Assembly (NCBI GenBank): GCA_033032865.1
Contig: JAWHQI010000611.1
Span: forward strand, 62,001-126,000
DNA length: 64,000 bases
Direction: 5' to 3'
From: Dactylorhiza incarnata
Lineage: Eukaryota; Streptophyta; Magnoliopsida; Asparagales; Orchidaceae
Under the pieces are notes generated by a model. It was not told the origin of the DNA. It ran no database searches and saw nothing but the letters and a program-made list of their open reading frames with translations. Of this stretch, positions 9,862-18,623 are shown in pieces. The position numbers were made by a program, and so were the translations under genes. Every line of letters begins with the position of its first letter. Positions within the stretch are counted from its first letter, which is position 1.

Positions 9862-10850
9862 CTAGTCTGCCGATTTCTTCTTCTTCTTGACAGGGGAAAT
9901 GGGGTCTACACCATCGATGTCGACCTCCGGCGAATAACCTTCACTTAGCGAAGAGGAGCCGGACGAACTACTGTCGCTAGACCGCCCGGTCTTGCTTGCA
10001 GAGCCGGTAGATCCAGAGGACAAACTATCCTCATCATCGAAGTCATCAGCATCTCCATCCGCGTCGACCTCTTCAGCGGCTTCATCACTTCCATCGCCTC
10101 CTTGATGGAGCACGATCTCCCTGCCCGCGTCGGCTTCGGCCTCCTCGCCCACCTTGGATTTTCCCTTCTTCCTGCGGTTGATTTCGTCAAGCTGCACCTC
10201 CAAGGCGGGGAAGAGGTCGGAGAAGGTGGTTCCGCCGAATCCTTCGGACAGACCGCCCCGGTCTGCCATGAGACCCAAGGCCTTGTTGATCCCTTGGGCC
10301 ACATGGGGCAGCACCTCGTCCTGGAAGGACGGGTTGGTCATCTCATATTGCTTCTGCAAGAAAAAGGAAAAATGAATCAGGCCGCTCGGGCTGAACAAAA
10401 GGGACCGCATTGTCTTTTGAAAAACTCACCGCCACGACTTCTTGAAGCCGCGCGTTCTCTTCACGAAGCCGCGTGTTCTCCACGGCCTGTTCCTCGTATT
10501 TCCTCTCCAGATGTTTCTGAGCAGAAACTAGCCGCTTATACGACAAGGCCATAAAGTGGTTGGCCGAAAATCCCCAGGCACCGGCTTGAGCCGCTAGCCG
10601 GGGGAGCTCTTCTTCTGGGGTTCTCGTCAGTTTCCTTAAGGTCTTTCGACCATACAAGGCGGCCCCGGCGGCTAGGGCATGGCGTTCAATTTTTTCGCTC
10701 CCCCAGGGAGGGAGAGCGGTGGATACCCGGATCCGACTTCCATCCCTGTGCCAAAGGACGGTCGGGTTGCCCTGCAGGTCGGGCGGGTTCCCACTTGAAC
10801 GAAGGATTTCGTAGTCGTCAGAAGAGGTCGGGCCCTCTTCCTCCGAAGAT
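9862..10850 (-). pseudogene. aORF-b of E3, exons 2 (part) and 3 only
   Basis: Reading on the minus strand, exon 3 is 9862-10353 (stop at 9862) and exon 2 begins upstream of 10430; the intron 10354-10429 has GTGAGT and TTCTTGCAG ends as in E2. Exon 3 encodes the acidic, serine-rich tail ending VKKKKKSAD. The first exon with the Transposase_28-like domain is absent, as is the start of exon 2: the sequence jumps near 10850 to the aORF-a intron. Without a start it is not expected to make protein. Confidence 0.8.
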
Positions 10851-11042
10851 GGCGCGCAGGCCGCTTAGGCTGTTTTGGGTCTAACCGCCGTTGTAGCTCA
10901 TGCAAGAATCTCTCCTTACTCTGCCTAGCGGAAGAAGACCAGGCCGCCATAGGGAAAAAGCTCGTCGACGGGGTCAATAACTTATTTCGAAGAGGCCGTG
11001 GAATGAAGAAACGAACAGATTTACGATCCGCGGGGCTCGTAC

Positions 11043-12138
11043 CTGGCGCGAAGAGATCAGACCGCAGCGGCTTGTTTAAAGCCCGGTCTGCCTTTTCCTT
11101 CTTCGCCACCACTATCTCCTCCCCGGTCATTGCCGGGGAAACCTCCTCCTGCGCCTTCAGCACCTCCCCAAGCTCCATCGCTTTCCGCTCAACCTCCAAG
11201 GCGGTCCGGGCAGCGGCTTCTCGCTCTTCGGCCTCGGTCTGATCGGTCTCGGCGGGGCGGCCTGAGTTATCAGCAGTTCGGGCGGTTTGTTCTAAGGCCG
11301 GCGGGCTGTCAAGGAGTTGGTCCCGCTTCACCAGCTCATCCATATCTCTGAAAATCCCATTAAAGGATAGACTACTCGCCGAGTCCGGAATCAGTTCGCC
11401 CGGCTTCGTATCAGGGGTAGCCAATGGGTCATTCAACTTTTTGGGTGGAGGAGTCATGAGGCCCAATTCCTCCTTTAGTCGCGAGTTGGTCTGAAGGAGG
11501 GATTCGGTCGGTTTCTTAAGGGCCGCCCTTTCCTTAGCGGCTAGCCTCTTGACCTTCTTTGTTATCCGCTCGGTCACGGACCCGGTCTGCTTCCTCTTCC
11601 TTTCTCTCTTGCCCGGAGCTGGGTGAACTTCTTTCAGGGGGCTGGGATAATCATCCACGGACAGAGGAGTATTCGGTTCGCCCGTCCTGGGGGAACTAAC
11701 CGCCCCTTCCTCTAGATCCCTGACAAGCAGGTGAGGGTTCCCGGATGGGGTGATTTCCACTCCAAACGAGGCGGTTTCGCCGACCTTCTTCGAAGGGCTG
11801 TCTGAAACAACTTTCTCAGAAGTGGCGGCCACCTCTTTGCTCGGCAAGCTAGCGGTCTGTTGGTTGAGGTCGCTGGGAGGGATCGACGAGACATCGGGGG
11901 GAGGCCCCGAGCTGATCACCACGGGCTCTGCAGAAGTTTTGGGAGTTGATAAATCTACAACTGGCTTGAGGCTAGCCGCTGCGGCCTTCTCAGCCCGCTT
12001 CCTCTTCTTCCGATCTTTCCGGTCTTGCTTCTCTTTCTCCTTGTCCGGCTTCTCCAACGGTTCGCGCCTCTTATCTTCCGCCCTCCTCTGGTCTCCGCTG
12101 GGATCCACGCGGTCTAGCACGGCGTCCAGGAAGTCCAT
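11043..12138 (-). pseudogene. aORF-a of E3, exon 1 only
   Basis: The ATG is at 12138 (MDFLDAVLDRVDPSGDQ). The exon runs 1096 nt to a GTACGA donor whose first base is 11042, the same length as exon 1 of E2. It encodes a charged protein with a basic cluster (GKRERKRKQTGSVTERITKK) and a coiled-coil segment. Exon 2 is missing because a deletion joins the intron to exon 2 of aORF-b near 10850; the read-through frame to 10672 continues in the wrong frame of aORF-b. A TATAAG lies 103 nt upstream of the ATG (12236-12241, minus strand). Confidence 0.75.
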
Positions 12139-12310
12139 TGCTGAAGAATTACCGGTCTTAAAAATTCTGACCGCAACCGGCGAGTAATATCCCGTGATTT
12201 CAGAAAAAGCAACGCAGAATGAATTCTCTGGCTCTCTTATAGAATTCAAGGCAAGTCGGATGCGGTCTCCCGGTCAAAGCTAATATTTTCGAAATCCTCT
12301 GAGATTTGAA

Positions 12311-12325
12311 AATATGCGGGGATTA
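12311..12325 (+). other. Polypurine tract of E3
   Basis: AATATGCGGGGATTA directly precedes the 3' LTR. The core GCGGGGATTA is shared with E1 (37583-37597), E2 (16171-16185, minus) and E4 (49390-49404); E6 has GCAGGGATTA. Confidence 0.8.
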
Positions 12326-13161
12326 TGTTTGCCCGGAAAACCGCTTCTCGGTTTGAACCATTATCAGACCGCTCGGACTCCTGGGCTAAGCCGCTGGGTC
12401 CTGGAATCGGCGGTTCTCAGTTCAGGAAGGGCCAGGCCGGGCGGCCTGGTGTCATTTCCGGATCGCCCCCAAAGGGATAAGATCGTCAAAGAGCCAAGGC
12501 AAGAAGTTCATCCGCGGTCTCAGCCAGAAGGCCGCGCGGGTTGTCCCATAGAAACTCGAAGTTCCAGCCCCGAAGAACAGGCCGGGGCTCCAGATCGAAG
12601 GCTATCCAAGTTACCTCTTGAAGATCGGCTAAGTCATGACCAGAAGGCAGACCGCGGCCTCAATCTCCAAACCGCGCGGTCTGCATTATTGACTTGGTCC
12701 CGGTGTCCTCAGCCGCAAGCAAGACAGGTCGGGAAGGCAGGCCGTCAGATCGCGCGGCCTCTTTCTTGTTCTTCTTTGTGTATCCCGTCACCGCCTGCCC
12801 GTTTCTCCTGTACCCGGGCAGGAGGTTATTTTATCCCTGCCCAATCGGGCAGGCCCCCAAGCCTATAAATAGGGGGCGGCACTGTTCACAAGACACGCAC
12901 ACTCGAATCCAAGAGCTCGCTTGTCTGAGCTCCGGTCTCGAGTTTCAGGTCTCGCGAACTGTTCGACCGGCCGGCTTCTGTTCTTTCACATTTGTAACCG
13001 CTTCTTTTCAATCAAAGGAAAGCCCGTCGCAGGAGTGGCATTTGCCGCGACGGGCGAAGTCTGGCCTCGACCGCTGCTAGCGGTCTGAATTCTCTAACTA
13101 AATAGTAACTGATAGTCCGCAGCCTTCAATTTTCTTCGTAAGCGCACTTTTGAATCGAACA
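12326..13161 (+). repeat. E3 3' LTR (family B)
   Basis: 836 bp, the same length as the 5' copy, with one difference seen by eye (G at 12905). It is followed by the GTAGT duplication at 13162-13166. Confidence 0.95.
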
Positions 13162-13347
13162 GTAGTCATAGCGTAAAACCCACAAAGACCATGTGTTGCG
13201 GGGAGTTTTCGCACACGTGTAGTGGTAGCTTGCCAATTCCGCTGCGGTGGTCTTCAAAACTTTGGATCCCGGCCGATATCTGACACACCCCTGCATCAAG
13301 GGAGGTCTAGGTGATTGTCAGCTCTATCGTGCCCCGAAAGGGATATA

Positions 13348-13760
13348 GTTACAGCTTTGATGATCTTTCTGAGGAAAGCAATGTTCGCCGCCGAGGCCCA
13401 CCTGCCCAACTGATCATCATAGTCTGTGAAAATCGAATACTCCTAGGTACTCTCGAAACGGTGCCTAATTGGGACCCACAACTGAGTTGATCTCTCTGAG
13501 GAAAGCAATGTTCGCCGCCGAGGCCCACCTGCCCAATTGATCAACTCGGCTTGTAGCCCTAGGCAAGAGAGCAGTTGAGTCGTTTACAGCCCTTATGACC
13601 ACTTGAGGAAAGCAATGTTCGCCGCCGAGGCCCACCTGCCCACTTGGTCATCTGGGTCTGTACTTACTTTTTCTTTACTTCTACAGCTCTTATGACCACT
13701 TGAGGAAAGCAATGTTCGCCGCCTAGGCCCACCTGCCCACTTGGTCATCTGAGTCTGTAG
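13348..13760 (+). other. Post-pol array of four stem-loop modules (E1)
   Basis: The modules have the same order and cores as in E3. All inner arms are complementary: GATGATC/GATCATC, GAGTTGATC/GATCAACTC and ATGACCA/TGGTCAT twice, with outer GTTACAG/CTGTGA, TTACAG/CTGTA and CTACAG/CTGTAG. It persists here although gag-pol is gone, which argues for a cis-acting role. Confidence 0.75.
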
Positions 13761-14356
13761 CCATTCCTTTTTCCTTACAGGAAAATTATCTCTCTTATGA
13801 TCCTTGAACATTTGGAGAAAGCAGCATCTAACAGGTACAAATATTGGCCCACTTGGTCATTTAAAAGTTGAAAAACTTTTAGACCAGGCGGTTTCATCTA
13901 TCAAGACGGTCAGTTTGAAAGAGTACTACAGGTTATGAAAAATGGCTGCATAATAGGCTAGCCAAGTGGGATATATCTGGCTTCAAAGCTGGAAAGCGGG
14001 CTATTACAGGAAGCAACAAGGCAGTGTTACCGACTCGAGATAATCGAGTCAAGGCTTTCACTCTAATAGTCGGGAAATGAACTTATTAATCCTCTTGACA
14101 ATCAGAGCTTATGAAGATATAATCTCTGGCAGTTTCAGCCCGCGATTCACCTTCACTGAGCCAATCAGGATCTACTTTTGAACTAAAATGATAAACCGTC
14201 AGGGCAACATTTCATGATAACTGGACAATTATTCTTTTGGAGATATCTTTTCTTTTCCTTGGAGGTTTTTCATAAAGGATTTGAAGTTTTATAAGGATTA
14301 ACGCTAAGATCGCATATGAATATCCGCAAGTAAGTAAAATAGCAAAGACTAACAGT
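13761..14356 (+). other. Spacer of E1 before the 81-bp array, no gene
   Basis: A/T-rich noncoding sequence with a few CCG-NN-CGG-like words. It matches 63659-64000 of E5. No ORF with protein character was seen. Confidence 0.6.
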
Positions 14357-15334
14357 TATGAATTCATTTATACCTGCTTTATGTTCTGTTTTTGCAGAGA
14401 TTAGCAGGTATTCGCGAGTTCTCTTCAGGTACTCGCGTATTAGATTATTTCATACCTGCTTTGAGTTCTCTTTTGCAGAGATTAGTAGGTATTCGCGAGT
14501 TCTCTTCAGATACTCGCGTTATGTTATATTTCATACCTGCTTTATGTTCTGTTTTGCAGAGATTAGCAGGTATTCGCGAGTTCTCTTCAGGTACTCGCGT
14601 TATGTTATATTTCATACCTGCTTTATGTTCTGTTTTGCAGAGATTAGCAGGTATTCGCGGGTTCTCTTCAAGTACTCGCGTATTAGATTATTTTATACCT
14701 GCTTTATGTTCTGTTTTGCAGATATTAGCAGGTATTCGCGAGTTCTCTTCAGGTACTCGCGTATTGGATTGTTTTATACCTGCTTTATGTTCTGTTTTGC
14801 AGATATTAGCAGGTATTCGCGAGTTCTATTCAGGTACTCGCGTATTAGATTGTTTTATACCTGCTTTGCAGATATTAGTAGGTATTCGCGAGTTCTCTTC
14901 AGGTACTCGCGTTATATTGTATGTCTGCTTTATGTTCTGTTTTGCAGATATTAGCAGGTATTCGCGAGTTCTCTTCAGGTACTCGCTTATTAGATTGTTT
15001 TATACCTGCTTTATGTTCTGTTTTGCAGATATTAGCTGGTATTCGCGAGTTCTCTTCAGGTACTCGCGTATTGGATTGTTTTATACCTGCTTTATGTTCT
15101 GTTTTGCAGATATTAGCAGGTATTCGCGAGTTCTCATCAGGTACTCGCGTAATAGATTGTTTTATACCTGCTTTATGTTCTGTTTTTGCAGACATTAGCA
15201 GATATTCGCGAGTTCTCATCAGGTACTCGCGTATTAGATTGTTTTATACCTGCTTTATGTTCTGTTTTGCAGATATTAGCAGGTATTCGCGAGTTCTCTT
15301 CAGGTACTCGCGTATTAGATTGTTTTATACCTGC
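14357..15334 (+). repeat. 81-bp tandem array of E1, left part
   Basis: About twelve units of 81 bp. A unit reads cctgctttatgttctgtttt, gcagatattagcaggt, attcgcgagttctcttcagg, tactcgcgtattagattg, ttttata. The outer units here are more diverged (cagagattagc) than the middle of the array. E2 splits the array at 15335, duplicating CCTGC (15330-15334 and 29192-29196). Each unit has the inverted repeat CGCGAG/CTCGCG around 13 nt. Confidence 0.95.
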
Positions 15335-16170
15335 TGTTCGATTCAAAAGTGCGCCTCCGAAGGAAAACGAGGGTTGCGGACTATCAGTTACTATTTAGCT
15401 AGAGAATTCAGACCGCTAGCAGCGGTCGAGGCCAGACTTCGCCCGTCGCGGCAAATGCCACTCCTGCGACGGGCTTTCCTTTGATTGAAAAGTAGCGGTT
15501 ACAAATGTGAGAAAGTAGAAGCCGGCCGGTCAGCAGTTCGCGAGACCTGAAACTCGAGACCGGAGCTCAGACAAGCGAGCTCTTGGATTCGAGTGTGCGT
15601 GTCTTGGGAACAGTGCCGCCCCCTATTTATAGGCTTGGGGGCCTGCCCGATCGGGCAGGGATAAAATAACCTCCTGCCCGGGTACAGGAGAAACGGGCAG
15701 GCGGTGACGGGATACACAAAAAAGAGAAAGAAAGAGGCCGCGCGATCTGACGGCCTGCTTTCCCGACCTGTCTAGCTTGCGGCTGAGGACACCGGAACCA
15801 AGTCAATAATGCAGACCGCGCGGTTTGGAGATTGAGACCGCGGTCTGCCTTCTGGTCATGACTTAGCCGATTCTTCAAGAGGTAACTTGGATAGCCTTCG
15901 ATCTGGAGCCCCGGCTTGTTCTTTGGGGCTGGAACTTCGAGTTTCTATGGGACAACCCGCGCGGCCTTCTGGCTGAGACCGCGGATGAACTTCTTGCCTT
16001 GGCTCTTTGACGATCTTATCCCTTTGGGGGTGATCCGGAAATGACACCAGGCCGCCCGGCCTGGCCCTTCTTGAATTGAGAACCGCCGATCCCGGGACCC
16101 AGCGGCTTGGCCCAGGAGTCCGCGCGGTCTGATAATGGTCCAACCCAAGAAGCGGTTTTCCGGGCAAACA
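15335..16170 (-). repeat. E2 3' LTR (family B)
   Basis: It reads TGTTCGATTC to GGGCAAACA on the plus strand. The TATA box is at 15623-15631 and the hairpin at 15441-15474, both on the minus strand. Same length and by eye same sequence as 28356-29191. Confidence 0.95.
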
Positions 16171-16185
16171 TAATCCCCGCATATT
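16171..16185 (-). other. Polypurine tract of E2
   Basis: On the minus strand this reads AATATGCGGGGATTA and adjoins the 3' LTR, as in E3. Confidence 0.8.
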
Positions 16186-16254
16186 TTCAAATCTCAGAGG
16201 ATTTCGAAAATATTAGCTTTGACCGGGAGACCGCATCCGACCTGCCTTGAATCC

Positions 16255-16260
16255 TATAAG
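16255..16260 (+). promoter_or_regulatory. TATA box of aORF-a (E2)
   Basis: TATAAG lies 104 nt upstream of the aORF-a ATG. Counterparts lie 103 nt upstream in E3, 105 nt in E4 (TATAAAAAG, first T at 49319) and 105 nt in E6 (TATAAAAT, first T at 53484). Fixed spacing in diverged copies supports an internal promoter between the polypurine tract and the gene. Confidence 0.65.
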
Positions 16261-16358
16261 AGAGCCAGAGAATTCATTCTGTGGAGTTTTTCTGCGAAAT
16301 CTCGGGGTATTACTCGCCAGCTGCGGTTAGAGTTTTTAAGACCGGCAATTCTTCAGTA

Positions 16359-18266
16359 ATGGATTTCCTGGACGCCGTGCTAGACCGTGTGGATCCCAGT
16401 GGGGATCAGAAGAGGGCGGAAAACAAGAGGAGCGACTCGCCGGAAAAATTGGATAAGGCGAGGGAAAAGCAAGACCGGCAAGACCGGAAAAAGAGAAAAC
16501 GGGCCGAGAAGACCGCAACGGGCAGCTCCAAGCCGGTTGTGGACTTAACGACCCCTAAGACTCCTGCAGAGCCCGTGGCGAACAGTTCGGAGCCTCCTCC
16601 TGATGACTTGCCGATTTCTCCCAAAGGCCTCATCCAACAGACCACCAGCCCGCTGAATAAAGAGGAGACCGCTCCTCCTGAAGAAGTTGCTCCAGAAAGC
16701 CCTTCGAAGAAGGCCGGAGAGAATGACTCGTTTGGTGTGGAAATCACCCCATCCGGGAACCCTCATTTGCTCGTCCGAGATCTAGAGAAGGAGGCGGTTA
16801 CTTCCCCAAGGACGGGCGAACAGAACACCCCTTTGTCCGTGGACGACTACCCCAGCCCCTCGAAAGAACTTGGCCCAGCGCCGAGTAAGAGAGAGAGAAA
16901 GAGGAAGAAGACCGGATCTGTTACCGAGCGGATAACTAAGAAAGTCAAGAGGCTGGCCGCTAAGGAAAGGGCGGCCCTTAAGAAACCGACCGAATCCCTC
17001 CTCCAGACCAATTCGCGGCTGAAGGAGGAGCTAGGTCTTGCGACTCCTCCACCCAGCAAGTCAAACGAATCGCCGGCCACTCCTGACGCGAAGACGGGCG
17101 AACTGCCCCCGGACCCGGCGAGCAGTATATCCTTCAATGGGATCTTCAAAGACATGGATGAGCTGGTGAAGCGAGATCAGTTTCTTGCCAGCCCGACCGC
17201 TTCTGACCAAAACGCTCTTGCTACTGATGACACAGCCCGGTCTGAAGAGACCGCTCGGATGGAGGCCGAAGAGCGAGAGGCCGCCGCCCGGACTGCCTCG
17301 GAGGTCGAAAAGAAAACAAGGGAACTTGAAGAAGTTCAGCGAGCGCGGGAGGAGGTACCCCCAGCAATGACCGGGAAAGAGATCATGAAGGTGAAGAAGG
17401 AAAGGGCGGAACAGGCCTTGAACAAGCCGTCGCGGCCTGATCCTCTTGCGGCAGGTAAGGATTCTACGGACTACAAAGCTGTCCGCTTTTTCATTCCGCG
17501 GCCTCGCCATAATGAATTAGTGAACCCGCCGCTGAGCCTCTTTGCTTTTATTTTTTATGACCGCGCGGTTTTTGCAGATAGCAGCGATCAGACTGTGAAG
17601 CCGGGTGACCTTGAGGCCAGTCTGCCTCGGCTAGCACCCCCGATTTCAACCTGTGCGACATCCTTGCCGGAAAGACCGCATCTGTTTGATCGCCTTGAGG
17701 CAGATCTGATCAACCTGAGGGCCAGCTTGAAGGAGGTAGAGGACCGGGAGGCCGCCACTCGGACCGCTCTGGCGCAATCGGAGATTGACAGGAGGTCCAG
17801 CACAGAGAAAGTGAAAATCCTGGAGACTCAGCTTGAGGCCGCGCGAGCAGCGGTGGTGGCTACGCGGACTGCTCTAACCGTCCAACTGGAGAAGGAGAAG
17901 AAAACCTCTGCCAAATTTGAGAGTGACTCAAAATATTACCAGGATAAGTTCCTGCGCTTAACCAGAGAAGTCGCCGCTGGTCGGCGAAATGTGAATGATG
18001 GGGTGGTAGCTGTTAGCCGCCCGACTATTGGAGCGAGCTCAAATCCTCCTTCAGTCCGGGCGGCTGATCCAATGATTGACGAGGCCGCTGCGGTCCCCCG
18101 TATGATTGCCGCTACGCGGGTCGAAAGGGATGCCGGGCGGCTTCATTGCACAATCAACCACCTTCATTATCATACAAGCCAAATTTATTCTCTCTTGAAC
18201 ACGACCAGTGACCAGGTCGCGCGACTTCATAGAGAGGATGCTTCCCCAGAGCGCCGTCAGTCGTGA
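16359..18266 (+). CDS. aORF-a: spliced antisense gene for a coiled-coil protein
   Basis: Two exons are inferred: 16359-17454 and 17578-18266, joined by a 123-nt intron (GTAAGG donor; TTTTTGCAG acceptor). The split codon gives Asp and a 594-aa protein; the intron length is a multiple of three, so the unspliced frame is also open. The start is the ATG of MDFLDAVLDRV; the open frame extends upstream to 16281 without an ATG. The N-terminal third is charged, with a basic cluster (KRERKRKKTG and KKVKRLAAKERAALKK, about residues 170-210) that could be a nuclear signal. Exon 2 (about 370-540) is rich in heptad-like E/K/L/A and probably coiled coil. The end is HTSQIYSLLNTTSDQVARLH. E3, E4, E6 and E7 carry relatives. 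I recognise no enzymatic domain. Extra antisense ORFs are known in Tat elements; their role is not established. Confidence 0.75.
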   Translation: MDFLDAVLDRVDPSGDQKRAENKRSDSPEKLDKAREKQDRQDRKKRKRAEKTATGSSKPVVDLTTPKTPAEPVANSSEPPPDDLPISPKGLIQQTTSPLNKEETAPPEEVAPESPSKKAGENDSFGVEITPSGNPHLLVRDLEKEAVTSPRTGEQNTPLSVDDYPSPSKELGPAPSKRERKRKKTGSVTERITKKVKRLAAKERAALKKPTESLLQTNSRLKEELGLATPPPSKSNESPATPDAKTGELPPDPASSISFNGIFKDMDELVKRDQFLASPTASDQNALATDDTARSEETARMEAEEREAAARTASEVEKKTRELEEVQRAREEVPPAMTGKEIMKVKKERAEQALNKPSRPDPLAAGKDSTDYKAVRFFIPRPRHNELVNPPLSLFAFIFYDRAVFADSSDQTVKPGDLEASLPRLAPPISTCATSLPERPHLFDRLEADLINLRASLKEVEDREAATRTALAQSEIDRRSSTEKVKILETQLEAARAAVVATRTALTVQLEKEKKTSAKFESDSKYYQDKFLRLTREVAAGRRNVNDGVVAVSRPTIGASSNPPSVRAADPMIDEAAAVPRMIAATRVERDAGRLHCTINHLHYHTSQIYSLLNTTSDQVARLHREDASPERRQS

Positions 18267-18581
18267 TTAATATTTGAATACAACTTGTATTATGAATGTG
18301 GTTTGTTGATCTGGACAATATTCTTCTTTACTCTTGTCTTTTATTTGAACAATTCGCGCGGTCTATTACTTTAACCGCTGTATTTTATGCCTTGTTTAAA
18401 TCTTATGTTTCATTCGAACCGTTTTCTGATCGGGCGAACTGTGATGTATGCTTACTTCTGTGTTTTCTGGATGCCTTTGCTTCTTTCATTTTTCTGGTGA
18501 ATCTAACCATATAGGCCATTGACCGCGCGGTTAGATTGTATAGCCGTGTCATGATTTTACTATTCACAGATCATAGAAATC
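18267..18581 (+). other. Intergenic spacer between aORF-a and aORF-b (E2)
   Basis: A/T-rich, no gene. It contains a CCG-NN-CGG word at 18521-18530. Its first part is shared with E7 (60718-60854), where E5 inserted. Confidence 0.6.
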
Positions 18582-18588
18582 TATAAGT
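18582..18588 (+). promoter_or_regulatory. TATA box of aORF-b (E2)
   Basis: TATAAGT lies 42 nt upstream of the aORF-b ATG; E4 (first T at 46809) and E6 (51001) have it 44 nt upstream. The spacing implies a very short 5' leader. Confidence 0.6.
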
Positions 18589-18623
18589 ATAGAATTTGCC
18601 GAAGTCATTCTCACGATTTCCAG

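Larger units (their letters stand above)
1427..13161 (+). mobile_element. E3: Tat-type LTR retrotransposon, family B, recently inserted, defective
   Basis: The 11,735-bp element has 836-bp LTRs (1427-2262 and 12326-13161) with a GTAGT duplication. Order: LTR, primer-binding segment, gag-pol (frameshifted), post-pol stem-loop array, CCG-NN-CGG-rich stretch, antisense genes, polypurine tract, LTR. By eye the LTRs differ only at 2006/12905 (A versus G, a CpG site), so the insertion is recent. Compared with E2 it lacks about 2.1 kb of the antisense locus: the end of aORF-a and the first exon of aORF-b. Its gag frameshift means its proteins would have to come from elsewhere. Confidence 0.95.

Noticed and set aside
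9945..10554. Open frames on the opposite strand of the aORFs (for example 10102-10554) as genes
   Set aside because: They are shadows of the G/C-rich aORF exons; splice sites and conserved residues favour the annotated strand.
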